Source: Billgrantia kenyensis
Lineage (GTDB): Bacteria; Pseudomonadota; Gammaproteobacteria; Pseudomonadales; Halomonadaceae
Reading direction: 5' to 3'
DNA length: 64,000 nt
Assembly (NCBI RefSeq): GCF_013697085.1
Contig: NZ_JACEFT010000001.1
Span: forward strand, 1 to 64,000
Position 1 is the stretch's first letter. Every line of letters begins with the position of its first letter. Below are positions 33,239-40,739 of the stretch, piece after piece. Position numbers and translations under genes: made by a program. The notes beneath the pieces are model-generated. The model saw only the letters and a list, made by a program, of their open reading frames with translations. It made no database searches and was not told the origin of the DNA.

Positions 33239-35127
33239 TGCAACTGGCCGATAATGCAGCGCTGGCCATCGAGACGTGGCGAGAACAAGTCGAGAGCGTT
33301 CAGGTCTGGTTGGCCAGGCACTGCGAGCAGGCACCCAGCCCAGACGGGGCGAGCGTCACCCAGGGGGTGGTGCTGTGGCGTCAGGGCGAGCAGTGGCAGC
33401 CGGTGGCCCTGTGGCCAAGCCAGGCCGATGGCGCCGTGCTGCTTGCGCTCGCCGACGACGTGCGTGAGGCTCGGCGCGGGCTGGTCAGTCAGCCCGATGA
33501 TGCCAGTCTGGCCATCGGCTATCCGGTGCGCCAGCTGGCCTCTGGTGGCGCCGGTTCCCAGGACGGCGCCCTGCTGGGGGCCGTGGCGCTGCGTATCGCC
33601 ATGCCTGAAGCGATGCGTGGCAAGGAGGCCGCGACGCAGGCAGCGCTGGTACCGCTGATGCAGCGCCTCGAGGACGGGGTCGCCGCGCTCGAGCGCGACG
33701 CCCTGGAGCGTGCCTACCGCGGCGAGCATTTGCACCAGGAGAGGCTCGGCCAGCATCTCGCCCTGCTAGCCGCCGTGCTGGCCGAAGCCCGCTATGTTGG
33801 TGCCGCCATGCAGCTGGTGTCGCGCCTGGCCAGTCACTTCGAGGCCGAGCGGGTCAGCCTGGGCTGGCGCCGTGGGACGCGTACCCGGGTGGAGCAGATT
33901 TCCCACAGCGCCCAGTTCAACCGCAAGATGAACCGCATTCGGGCCACCGAAACCGCCATGGACGAAGCCCTGGACCAGCGCGGCAGTGTCGCCTGGCCGG
34001 CACCGGCCTCACCGGGACTCCAGCACAGGGTGTTGCGGGCCCAGGCCAGCCTGGGCGACATGACCGGCCTGGGGGCGGTCGTCAGCGTGCCGTTGCTGGA
34101 TGAGGCCAAGCCGCTGGGTGCTGTGACCCTGGAGCGTGACCGCCCCTTCAGCGATCAGGAGGTAGCGGCCCTGGAGAGCCTGCTGGCGCTGTGCGGGAGG
34201 GCGCTGGAGGAGAAGCGTCGCAACGACCGCCCACTTCCGCTCAAGGCGCTGGTGGCCTGTGGCGAGCAGCTGGGCCGCCTGCTGGGTCCGGGCTACCTTG
34301 GCTACAAGCTGACCGGCCTGGTGCTGGTGGGGCTGGTGGGCTTCGCTACCTTTGCCACCGGGGTCGATCGCATCGCGGCGGATGCGATTCTCGAGAGCCG
34401 CGAGCAGCGGGTGATGACGGCGCCGTTTCGCGGCTATATCGACAATGCGCTGGTGCGCCCCGGCGATCGGGTCGAGGCGGGACAGCCCCTGGCCAGCATG
34501 GAGACCCGTGAGCTGCTGCTGGAAGGTCTGCAGTGGCAGAGCGAGCTGGCCAAGTTCGAACGTCAGGAGCAGGAGATGCGCGCACGCGGCGATCGCGCCG
34601 GCCTCAATGTGCTTGCGGCCCAGCGCGATCAGGCCCAGGCGCGGCTGGCGCTGGTCGATTCTCGCCTGGAGCGCGCCACGCTGCTGGCTCCCTTCGATGG
34701 TGTGGTGGTCAGCGGCGACCTCACCCAGCGCCTGGGCGGTGCGGTGGAGCAGGGCGAGGAGCTGTTTCGCGTGTCGCCTCTCGATGACTTTCGTATCGAG
34801 CTCGAGGTACCCGAGGGGCGCATCGACGACGTGAGGGTGGGCCAGCACGGCGAGCTGCTGCTGGCCGCCATGACCGGCCAGCGCATGCCCTTCGTGATCG
34901 AGCGGATCACGCCTCAGTCGCGCAGCAGCGATGGCAGCAGCCGCTTCGTGGTCGAGGCCAGCCTGTCAGATCAAGGAGAAGCGCTGGGGGGCGAGGCGCG
35001 GCGCGAGCTGCGGCCGGGCCTGCAGGGGGTGGGCCGGATCGAAGGCGGGGAGGATCGGCTGATCGTCATCTGGACCCGGGAACTCATGGACTGGCTGCGC
35101 CTGATGCGCTGGCGCTGGTGGGGCTGA
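33235..35127 (+). CDS. GAF-TM-HlyD fusion, inner-membrane adaptor of the secretion locus
   Basis: The 630-residue protein starts at ATG 33235 (ATGATG, overlapping the previous stop by four bases; the second ATG is equally possible). The cytoplasmic N-terminal half includes a GAF-like domain at about 185-325 (QLVSRLASHFEAERVSLGWR, GLGAVVSVPLLDEAKPLGAVTLE). One transmembrane segment at about 357-380 follows, then a HlyD-type periplasmic part: half-motifs of a biotinyl-lipoyl domain at 392-420 (APFRGYIDNALVRPGDRVEAGQPL) and 475-515 (APFDGVVVSGDLTQRLGGAVEQGEEL) flanking a coiled coil, then a beta-barrel domain. A single chain thus links a cytoplasmic small-molecule or nucleotide sensor to an adaptor that should meet TolC. 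The gene is three bases from the next. Confidence 0.87.
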   Translation: MMQLADNAALAIETWREQVESVQVWLARHCEQAPSPDGASVTQGVVLWRQGEQWQPVALWPSQADGAVLLALADDVREARRGLVSQPDDASLAIGYPVRQLASGGAGSQDGALLGAVALRIAMPEAMRGKEAATQAALVPLMQRLEDGVAALERDALERAYRGEHLHQERLGQHLALLAAVLAEARYVGAAMQLVSRLASHFEAERVSLGWRRGTRTRVEQISHSAQFNRKMNRIRATETAMDEALDQRGSVAWPAPASPGLQHRVLRAQASLGDMTGLGAVVSVPLLDEAKPLGAVTLERDRPFSDQEVAALESLLALCGRALEEKRRNDRPLPLKALVACGEQLGRLLGPGYLGYKLTGLVLVGLVGFATFATGVDRIAADAILESREQRVMTAPFRGYIDNALVRPGDRVEAGQPLASMETRELLLEGLQWQSELAKFERQEQEMRARGDRAGLNVLAAQRDQAQARLALVDSRLERATLLAPFDGVVVSGDLTQRLGGAVEQGEELFRVSPLDDFRIELEVPEGRIDDVRVGQHGELLLAAMTGQRMPFVIERITPQSRSSDGSSRFVVEASLSDQGEALGGEARRELRPGLQGVGRIEGGEDRLIVIWTRELMDWLRLMRWRWWG

Positions 35128-35130
35128 GGC

Positions 35131-37290
35131 ATGGCAGGCCCGCTGTTCAGCCAGCATTGGCACCGGGTGGCCGATCTGCGCCTGCGTCTGCGCCACCATG
35201 CCAGCCTGCAACGTCATGAGTATCGCGGCGAGCCCTGGTATGTGCTGCACGACAGCCTGACGGGGCAGGTCCACCGTTTCACGCCGGAGGCCTACCAGAT
35301 CATCGGTCGGCTGGACGGCGAGCGAACCCTGCGCGAGATCTGGGACCAGGCCAGCGCCGCGCTGGGGGATGCCATGCCCACCCAGCAGGAGCTCATCGCC
35401 TTGATCGGGCGCTTGCACGGGGCCAACGTGCTGTCGGGCCATGGCGACATCGATATCGACGAGCTCTCCCGCCGGCAGGGCAAGCAGCGGCGCGGCAAGT
35501 GGCTGCAGCTGATCCGTTCGCCCCTGGGCATTCGCATCCCCCTGCTCGACCCGGAGCGCTTCGTCGCCGCCAGCTACCCCTTCGTCCGCCCCTTTATCAG
35601 CCCCTGGGGCGGGGCCGTCTGGTTGTTGACCCTGACCTTGGCGCTGGTGGTGGCAGGCATGCACTGGCAGTCGCTGACCGATAACCTGGCTGACCGGGTC
35701 TTCGGCGTGGGCAACCTGCTGCTGCTGGCATTGATTTACCCACTGATCAAGGCGCTGCATGAGCTGGGCCACGCCTGGGCGACCAAGGATGCCGGCGGCG
35801 AAGTCCACGAGATCGGTGTCATGCTGCTGGTGTTCTTTCCTGTGCCCTATGTGGATGCCAGTGCCGCGGCGGCATGCCCCGACAAGGGCCGACGCATGCT
35901 GGTAGGGGCTGCCGGCATCATGGTGGAGCTGTTTCTGGCCTCATTGGCCATGCTGGTCTGGGCCGTGGCGGAGCCGGGGTTGCTGCGGGCGGTGGCGTTC
36001 AATGTGATGTTGATTGCCGGCGTTTCGACGCTGCTGTTCAACGGTAATCCGCTGCTACGCTTCGACGCCTACTACGTGCTGGCGGACTATCTCGAGATCC
36101 CCAATCTGTTCAATCGGGCCAACCAGCAGCTGACCTATGCGGTAAAGCGCTACCTGCTTGGCCGTCGAGACGTGACCGGCCAGGCGGGTTCGCTACGCGA
36201 GGCATGCTGGCTGGTCGGCTATTCGCTGGCGTCCTTCACCTACCGCCTGTTCATCATGGTGGCCATTGCCGTGTTCGTGGCCACCCAGTACCTCTTCATC
36301 GGCGTCATTCTCGCCCTGTGGTCGGTGACCATGACGCTGCTGCTGCCTCTATTCAAGCTGCTGAAGGCCATGACCGTGGATGACTCACTGCAAGGCTCCC
36401 GCCGCCGTGCCTGGAGCTGGATGTTCGGCGCCCTGGGGCTTGTCGCGCTGCTGTTGTTCGTGGTGCCGCTGCCCTATGCCACGCATGTGCATGGCGTGAT
36501 TGACAGTCGTGAGCCGGCCCAGGTGCGAGCCGGTGTCAGCGGTGTCATCGCCGAGCGCTGGGTGGAGGATGGCCAGCAGGTGGCGGCCGGCGATCCGCTG
36601 ATGCGCATCGCCGCGCCGGAACTGGACGTCGAGGTGCAGTTGCTCGAGGCGCGCCAGCGCGAGATCGAGCAGGAGCTGCTGGCCAGCGTGCGCGACACCC
36701 AGGCCCGCGCGATCCTGCGTGAAACGCTGGTGCCGGTGGAGCGTCAGCTCGATGATGCACGTCAGCGTGCTTCTGCCACGGTACTCTCGAGCCCACACTC
36801 CGGACTGCTGCTGATGCCGGAAGGTGTGCCTGCACTAGGCAGCCACCTGCAGCGTGGGGCTGCCGTTGCCGTCGTGGTGCGGCCGGAGGATCTTCGCGTG
36901 CGTACCCTGTTGCCCGCCCATCAGGTCGAGCGGGTGCGCAGCGACACTCGCGAGGTGCGGCTGCGCCTGCCTGGCCATGAGCGAGATGCGCCCGGCGAAC
37001 TGGCATGGGTCTCGCCCAGCTCGGATCATGTCATCCCGAGCCCGGTGCTCAGCGTCGAGGGCGGCGGTCGGGTGGCGGTGGACCCCGCCAACCGGGGAGA
37101 CGATGGCGCGCCCAGGGCGTTTCGCCGACACTACGTGGGCGACTTCAGCGCCGCTGGCCTATTGGCAAGCAACCTGCCGCTGCACCTGGGCGGGCGGGTC
37201 CATGTGCGTATCGAGCATGCACCGGAGCCTGTCGGCTATCGTCTGTGGCGCGACACGCGCCGCTCCTTCCTGCGGCTGTTCGAGCGATGA
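35131..37290 (+). CDS. PqqD-like/M50 metalloprotease-like/HlyD fusion membrane protein
   Basis: This 719-residue protein combines three parts. Residues about 25-105 resemble PqqD, the peptide-binding (RRE) fold. Residues about 165-450 are polytopic and contain the site-2 protease zinc motif H210-E-L-G-H214 and a distal N306-P...D312 block (NPLLRFDAYYVLADYLEIPN), matching M50 active sites. Residues about 452-620 form a HlyD-like biotinyl-lipoyl and barrel region (GVIDSREPAQVRAGVSGVIAE). The zinc ligands look intact, so proteolysis is possible, although some relatives may act only as membrane scaffolds. Start is ATG 35131, three bases after the upstream stop. I infer that it recognises the leader of the LEPR-XLL protein and forms part of the inner-membrane conduit. 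Confidence 0.88.
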   Translation: MAGPLFSQHWHRVADLRLRLRHHASLQRHEYRGEPWYVLHDSLTGQVHRFTPEAYQIIGRLDGERTLREIWDQASAALGDAMPTQQELIALIGRLHGANVLSGHGDIDIDELSRRQGKQRRGKWLQLIRSPLGIRIPLLDPERFVAASYPFVRPFISPWGGAVWLLTLTLALVVAGMHWQSLTDNLADRVFGVGNLLLLALIYPLIKALHELGHAWATKDAGGEVHEIGVMLLVFFPVPYVDASAAAACPDKGRRMLVGAAGIMVELFLASLAMLVWAVAEPGLLRAVAFNVMLIAGVSTLLFNGNPLLRFDAYYVLADYLEIPNLFNRANQQLTYAVKRYLLGRRDVTGQAGSLREACWLVGYSLASFTYRLFIMVAIAVFVATQYLFIGVILALWSVTMTLLLPLFKLLKAMTVDDSLQGSRRRAWSWMFGALGLVALLLFVVPLPYATHVHGVIDSREPAQVRAGVSGVIAERWVEDGQQVAAGDPLMRIAAPELDVEVQLLEARQREIEQELLASVRDTQARAILRETLVPVERQLDDARQRASATVLSSPHSGLLLMPEGVPALGSHLQRGAAVAVVVRPEDLRVRTLLPAHQVERVRSDTREVRLRLPGHERDAPGELAWVSPSSDHVIPSPVLSVEGGGRVAVDPANRGDDGAPRAFRRHYVGDFSAAGLLASNLPLHLGGRVHVRIEHAPEPVGYRLWRDTRRSFLRLFER

Positions 37291-37300
37291 GGTTCGCGGC

Positions 37301-39229
37301 ATGGCACTGCTGAAGCTTCCCGCCGATGTGCTGGCGCGACCCGAGCGGGCGTTGCTCCCTCCGAGCAGCCTGGAGCGACCCTGGCACTGGCTCAGGTCAC
37401 GGTTGCACCGCCCGGTAGCGCTGCGTCGCCTGGGGATGCGTGCCCAGCTGCCAGGCATCCATCGCCACGCCGCGCGCCTGGCCGCCCTGGACGCGGACGC
37501 GCTGAGGGCCGACGGTGAGGCGCTGCGTCATCAGCTGGCGCGGCGCGGCATCACGCCGAGCCTGGCGCGGCATGCCTTCGCCCTGGTGCGGGAGATCTCC
37601 CGTCGCGAGCTGGGCATGGCGCATCATGATGTGCAGCTGTTGGGCGGCCTGGCCATGCTGGATGGCCGAATTGCCGAAATGCATACCGGGGAAGGCAAGA
37701 CGTTGACTGCCACGTTGCCTGCGGCCACGGCCGCCCTGGCCGGGATTCCCGTGCATGTCATTACCGTCAATGACTATCTCGCCGCACGCGATGCCGAGCT
37801 GATGACCCCGGTCTACCGAGCCATGGGGCTCAGCGTGGCGGCGGTGGTCCATGAGATGCCGCCCGGCGAGCGTCGCGCGGCCTATGCTTCGGATGTGGTC
37901 TACTGCACCAACAAGGAGCTGGTCTTCGACTACCTGCGCGATACCCAGCAGCTGGGGCGCAATCGCCATCCGCTGCATGCCCATGCGGCACGCCTGGCGG
38001 GTACGCTGAGCGACACGCGCCTGCTGCTACGAGGGCTGCACTTCGCGATTGTCGATGAAGCCGACAGTGTCATGCTCGACGAGGCGCGCACGCCACTCAT
38101 CCTTTCCGGTCCTTCCGGCAGCGAAGCGATTGACTTGGCGTTGCTGGACGAGGCGCTGGCCATGGCCGGCGAGTTCGAGGAAGACCGGCACTTCGTGCGT
38201 GAAAGCGGGCATATTCATCTCACCGAGCGCGGCCGGCAACGGCTGACGGAGCTGGCATCGAGCGGCTGGGCGGGTCGCTCACGGCGCGAGTGGCTGATCC
38301 AGCAGGCGCTGCTGGCGCGCCATCATTTCCATCGCGACCGCCACTATCTGGTGCGCGACGGCAAGGTGCAGATCATCGACGAGCACACCGGCCGGGTGAT
38401 GGCGGATCGCAGCTGGGAGAAGGGGCTGCAGCAGATGATCGAGCGGCTAGAGGGGTGCGAGCCGAGCGAGCCCAACGTGACGCTGGCACGTCTCACCTAC
38501 CAGCGCTTCTTTCGCCGCTATCATCATCTTTCCGGCATGACAGGCACGGCGCGGGAGGTGAGACAGGAGCTCTGGCAGACCTATCGCCTTCGCGTGGTGG
38601 CGATTCCACCGCACCGCCCCAGCAGGCGGCAGTACTGGCCGACGGTGGCGGTAGGGCGAGCGGAGGAGAAGTGGCGCTGGATCTCCAAGAGGGTAAAGGA
38701 CATGAGTGACCAGGGCCGAGCGGTGCTGGTGGCCACGGTCAGCCTGGCCGATTCCGAAGCCCTTTCCCGGTGGCTCGACGAGGCTGGGGTCGTGCATGCG
38801 ATGCTCAATGCGCGTCAGGATGCCGATGAGGCGGCAACGGTTGCCCTTGCCGGGCGCGCGGGCGCCGTGACCGTGGCCACCAGCATGGCAGGACGGGGGA
38901 CCGATATCTCCCTCGACGAGGCGGTGAAGTCGGCCGGCGGTCTGCATGTCATCGTTGCCGGCCACCATGATGCCTCCCGGGTCGACCGCCAGATCGCCGG
39001 TCGCTGTGCACGGCAGGGCGACCCGGGCAGCGTGGAGTTCGTGGTCTGCGACGAGGATGAACTGCTCGATGAGCTTGACGGCTGGCAGCGTCGCCTCGGG
39101 CCGCTGGCGTCGCGCTTGAAGCTTGCCCAGCGCAAGCGCGAAGCGCGCCATGCCCGTGACAGGGCGCGGCTGCTGGCAGCCGACTGGCAAGAAGGTGAAC
39201 AGCTGGGGTTCAGTGGGAAGGCGGAGTGA
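37301..39229 (+). CDS. Shortened SecA-like ATPase (accessory translocation motor)
   Basis: The start is ATG 37301, with TGAGG eight bases upstream; the open frame extends further 5' inside the previous gene, but those codons are not SecA-like. The 642 residues follow SecA in order: Walker A G130-E-G-K-T134 in MHTGEGKTLTATLPA, D252-E-A-D255 with the SecA-specific DEARTPLILSG, a preprotein cross-linking-like section ending at IIDEHTGRVMADRSWEKGLQQ, MTGTA, ATSMAGRGTDI, and VDRQIAGRCARQGDPGS carrying the arginine finger. Sequence ends just after a helix like the start of the helical scaffold domain, so most of the scaffold, the helical wing domain and the C-terminal zinc tail of the roughly 900-residue housekeeping SecA are absent. 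It is therefore a specialised paralogue, presumably energising export of the giant protein. Confidence 0.92.
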   Translation: MALLKLPADVLARPERALLPPSSLERPWHWLRSRLHRPVALRRLGMRAQLPGIHRHAARLAALDADALRADGEALRHQLARRGITPSLARHAFALVREISRRELGMAHHDVQLLGGLAMLDGRIAEMHTGEGKTLTATLPAATAALAGIPVHVITVNDYLAARDAELMTPVYRAMGLSVAAVVHEMPPGERRAAYASDVVYCTNKELVFDYLRDTQQLGRNRHPLHAHAARLAGTLSDTRLLLRGLHFAIVDEADSVMLDEARTPLILSGPSGSEAIDLALLDEALAMAGEFEEDRHFVRESGHIHLTERGRQRLTELASSGWAGRSRREWLIQQALLARHHFHRDRHYLVRDGKVQIIDEHTGRVMADRSWEKGLQQMIERLEGCEPSEPNVTLARLTYQRFFRRYHHLSGMTGTAREVRQELWQTYRLRVVAIPPHRPSRRQYWPTVAVGRAEEKWRWISKRVKDMSDQGRAVLVATVSLADSEALSRWLDEAGVVHAMLNARQDADEAATVALAGRAGAVTVATSMAGRGTDISLDEAVKSAGGLHVIVAGHHDASRVDRQIAGRCARQGDPGSVEFVVCDEDELLDELDGWQRRLGPLASRLKLAQRKREARHARDRARLLAADWQEGEQLGFSGKAE

Positions 39230-39285
39230 CGGGGGGGGCTGCAATAAGCGCCGCCTCTATCCAGACAACTCGATTGGGAAAGTCT

Positions 39286-40041
39286 ATGAATGGGATCAGC
39301 CATGTTGGCGTCTTGTCGTCGTTGGTACTGCTTGCAGGCCTATGGGGGGGCGGGGTGCTGGCCCAGGAGAATGGTGCGGCGGGCTTTGGCGAGCTGAGCT
39401 GTCTGGTGGAGCCAGGCAGGCAGGCAACGCTGTCCAGCCAGGTGCCGGGTGTCATTGAAGCCATCCAGGTGGAGCCTGGCGATCGGGTCGAGCCTGGCGA
39501 CACCCTGTTCACACTCAGGCGTGACGTCGAGCTTGCCAGTGTGGCGCTCGAGCGTGCTCGGGCGGACTATGCCGAGCGCAGGGTCCAGCGCAACCAGCGT
39601 ATGATCGAGCGCGGCATGCTCAGCGAGAGTGAGCGCGACGAGATCGATACCGACATGCGCCTGGCCAGTATGCAGGTCAACCTGGCCAATGCACGCCTGG
39701 AACAGATGACGCATCGCGCCCCGTTCGCCGGCTTGATTACCCAGCGACTGGCGGAAGAGGGAGAGTACATCGACGCCACTCCGGTGCTGGAGCTGGTCCA
39801 GCTCGACCCGCTGCGCATCGAGGCGGTGATGCCACTCACTGCGTTTGGTGCCGTTGCCGCAGGTGACACACTCGAAGTGTCGCTGTTGGCCCCGGCAGGG
39901 CGTGAGGTCACGGCGCAGGTGCAGCGCGTCGACAGCGTGATCGATGCATCAAGCGGGACCTTCGGGGTGGGGCTGGTACTGGAAAATCCGGAAGGCCGGA
40001 TTCCCGCCGGCATCAATTGCCGCCTTGGAGTCGTCAATTGA
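39286..40041 (+). CDS. Periplasmic HlyD/MFP-type adaptor protein
   Basis: The start chosen is ATG 39286, which opens a Sec signal peptide (MNGISHVGVLSSLVLLAG, cleavage near VLAQ). A GTG at 39226 overlapping the previous stop as GTGA is an alternative that would bury the signal. The 251-residue product has a split biotinyl-lipoyl domain (SSQVPGVIEAIQVEPGDRVEPGDTLF and HRAPFAGLITQRLAEEGEYI) around a short helical hairpin (about 70-140), then a beta-barrel. This is the membrane fusion protein layout, without a partner RND or ABC pump nearby. As last gene of the array it probably completes the periplasmic tunnel between the HlyD-containing membrane proteins and the TolC-type exit. Confidence 0.88.
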   Translation: MNGISHVGVLSSLVLLAGLWGGGVLAQENGAAGFGELSCLVEPGRQATLSSQVPGVIEAIQVEPGDRVEPGDTLFTLRRDVELASVALERARADYAERRVQRNQRMIERGMLSESERDEIDTDMRLASMQVNLANARLEQMTHRAPFAGLITQRLAEEGEYIDATPVLELVQLDPLRIEAVMPLTAFGAVAAGDTLEVSLLAPAGREVTAQVQRVDSVIDASSGTFGVGLVLENPEGRIPAGINCRLGVVN

Positions 40042-40246
40042 CCCCCGCGTTGGGCGCTCAACGAAGCGGTGAGCGCGCCTCCTGAAGTCAATGGAAGTCA
40101 TTTCCACGCACCAAATGGGGCCAGGGCTGCTTTTCGTGTCACAGATTCGTGCATCAGTGGGCCTGGGAGGCAAAGTGTCGCAAAGCGGGTGAAAAATCGA
40201 CAAAGCTGGGGCATGATGTTTCTGGTAGTCACACAGGAGATACGCC

Positions 40247-40354
40247 ATGCCAACTAAAAGCAACGATCTGACTTGTGAAGTGATCAGTCACTGGGCTTCT
40301 CATGCCTTGGCTCAACGAGCGGCACATGATGCCGTCGTGGCTTACATTCGCTAA
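40247..40354 (+). CDS. Possible small protein of 35 residues
   Basis: ATG at 40247 is preceded by AGGAGA six bases upstream, a good ribosome site, and reads 35 codons to TAA. The product begins MPTKSNDLTCEVISHW and contains an amphipathic-looking Ala/His/Arg helix (SHALAQRAAHDAVVAYIR). It lies alone in a 700-base interval. No family is recognised. The ribosome site is the main evidence; conservation has not been tested. Confidence 0.4.
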   Translation: MPTKSNDLTCEVISHWASHALAQRAAHDAVVAYIR

Positions 40355-40739
40355 GCCCGCTTCCAACCAAGCATAGGGCCAGGGAGGGTCCTGATCACTG
40401 CCTCCTTTGCTTAACAGCTATTCCTGCCTCTCGATCCCGCTGTGTTTTTCCCCTCATTGCTGCGTCAATATCGGCTCATGCCCCGCTACCGTCACCTAGG
40501 TGGTATTTCTATACAACCTTTAACTACTGTATGGATGTTCAGGCTATAGCCTGACAGTTTTACGTGCTGAGGCTGACGATCTATTATTGCTGAAACCCTT
40601 GTGCATCGGGCTTGTTGGCAAGTTAGTGTGTAAAAGTTTGACGAATGTCAAATATTTTCATTCTGTACGCTTCTTGTACGATGATATGCTGTCACTAAAT
40701 TACGAAAATCGTATTAGTCGACGCACCAGGGAGCCTGAC
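40355..40739 (+). promoter_or_regulatory. AT-richer control region before the PAS-GGDEF-EAL gene
   Basis: No gene is visible here. The region drops in GC relative to its surroundings, with AT-rich stretches around 40501-40540 and 40625-40690. It contains a perfect 16-bp palindrome, TCAGGCTATAGCCTGA (40539-40554), and TTGAC-GAAT-GTCAA (40638-40651), both candidate regulator sites. A GGAGG/CCTCC stem near 40380-40405 may terminate the small ORF. I cannot place -35/-10 hexamers with confidence. An in-frame TTG at 40587 and ATG at 40686 exist, but the best ribosome site belongs to GTG 40740. Confidence 0.4.

Noticed and set aside
39226..39285. GTG 39226 as the start of the last HlyD gene
   Set aside because: It overlaps the previous stop neatly, but adds 20 residues before a good Sec signal peptide that starts at ATG 39286; kept only as an alternative.
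3785..40041. A type I ABC exporter gene hidden within the locus
   Set aside because: None of the plus- or minus-strand products has a Walker A plus LSGGQ signature; the only ATPase is SecA-like.
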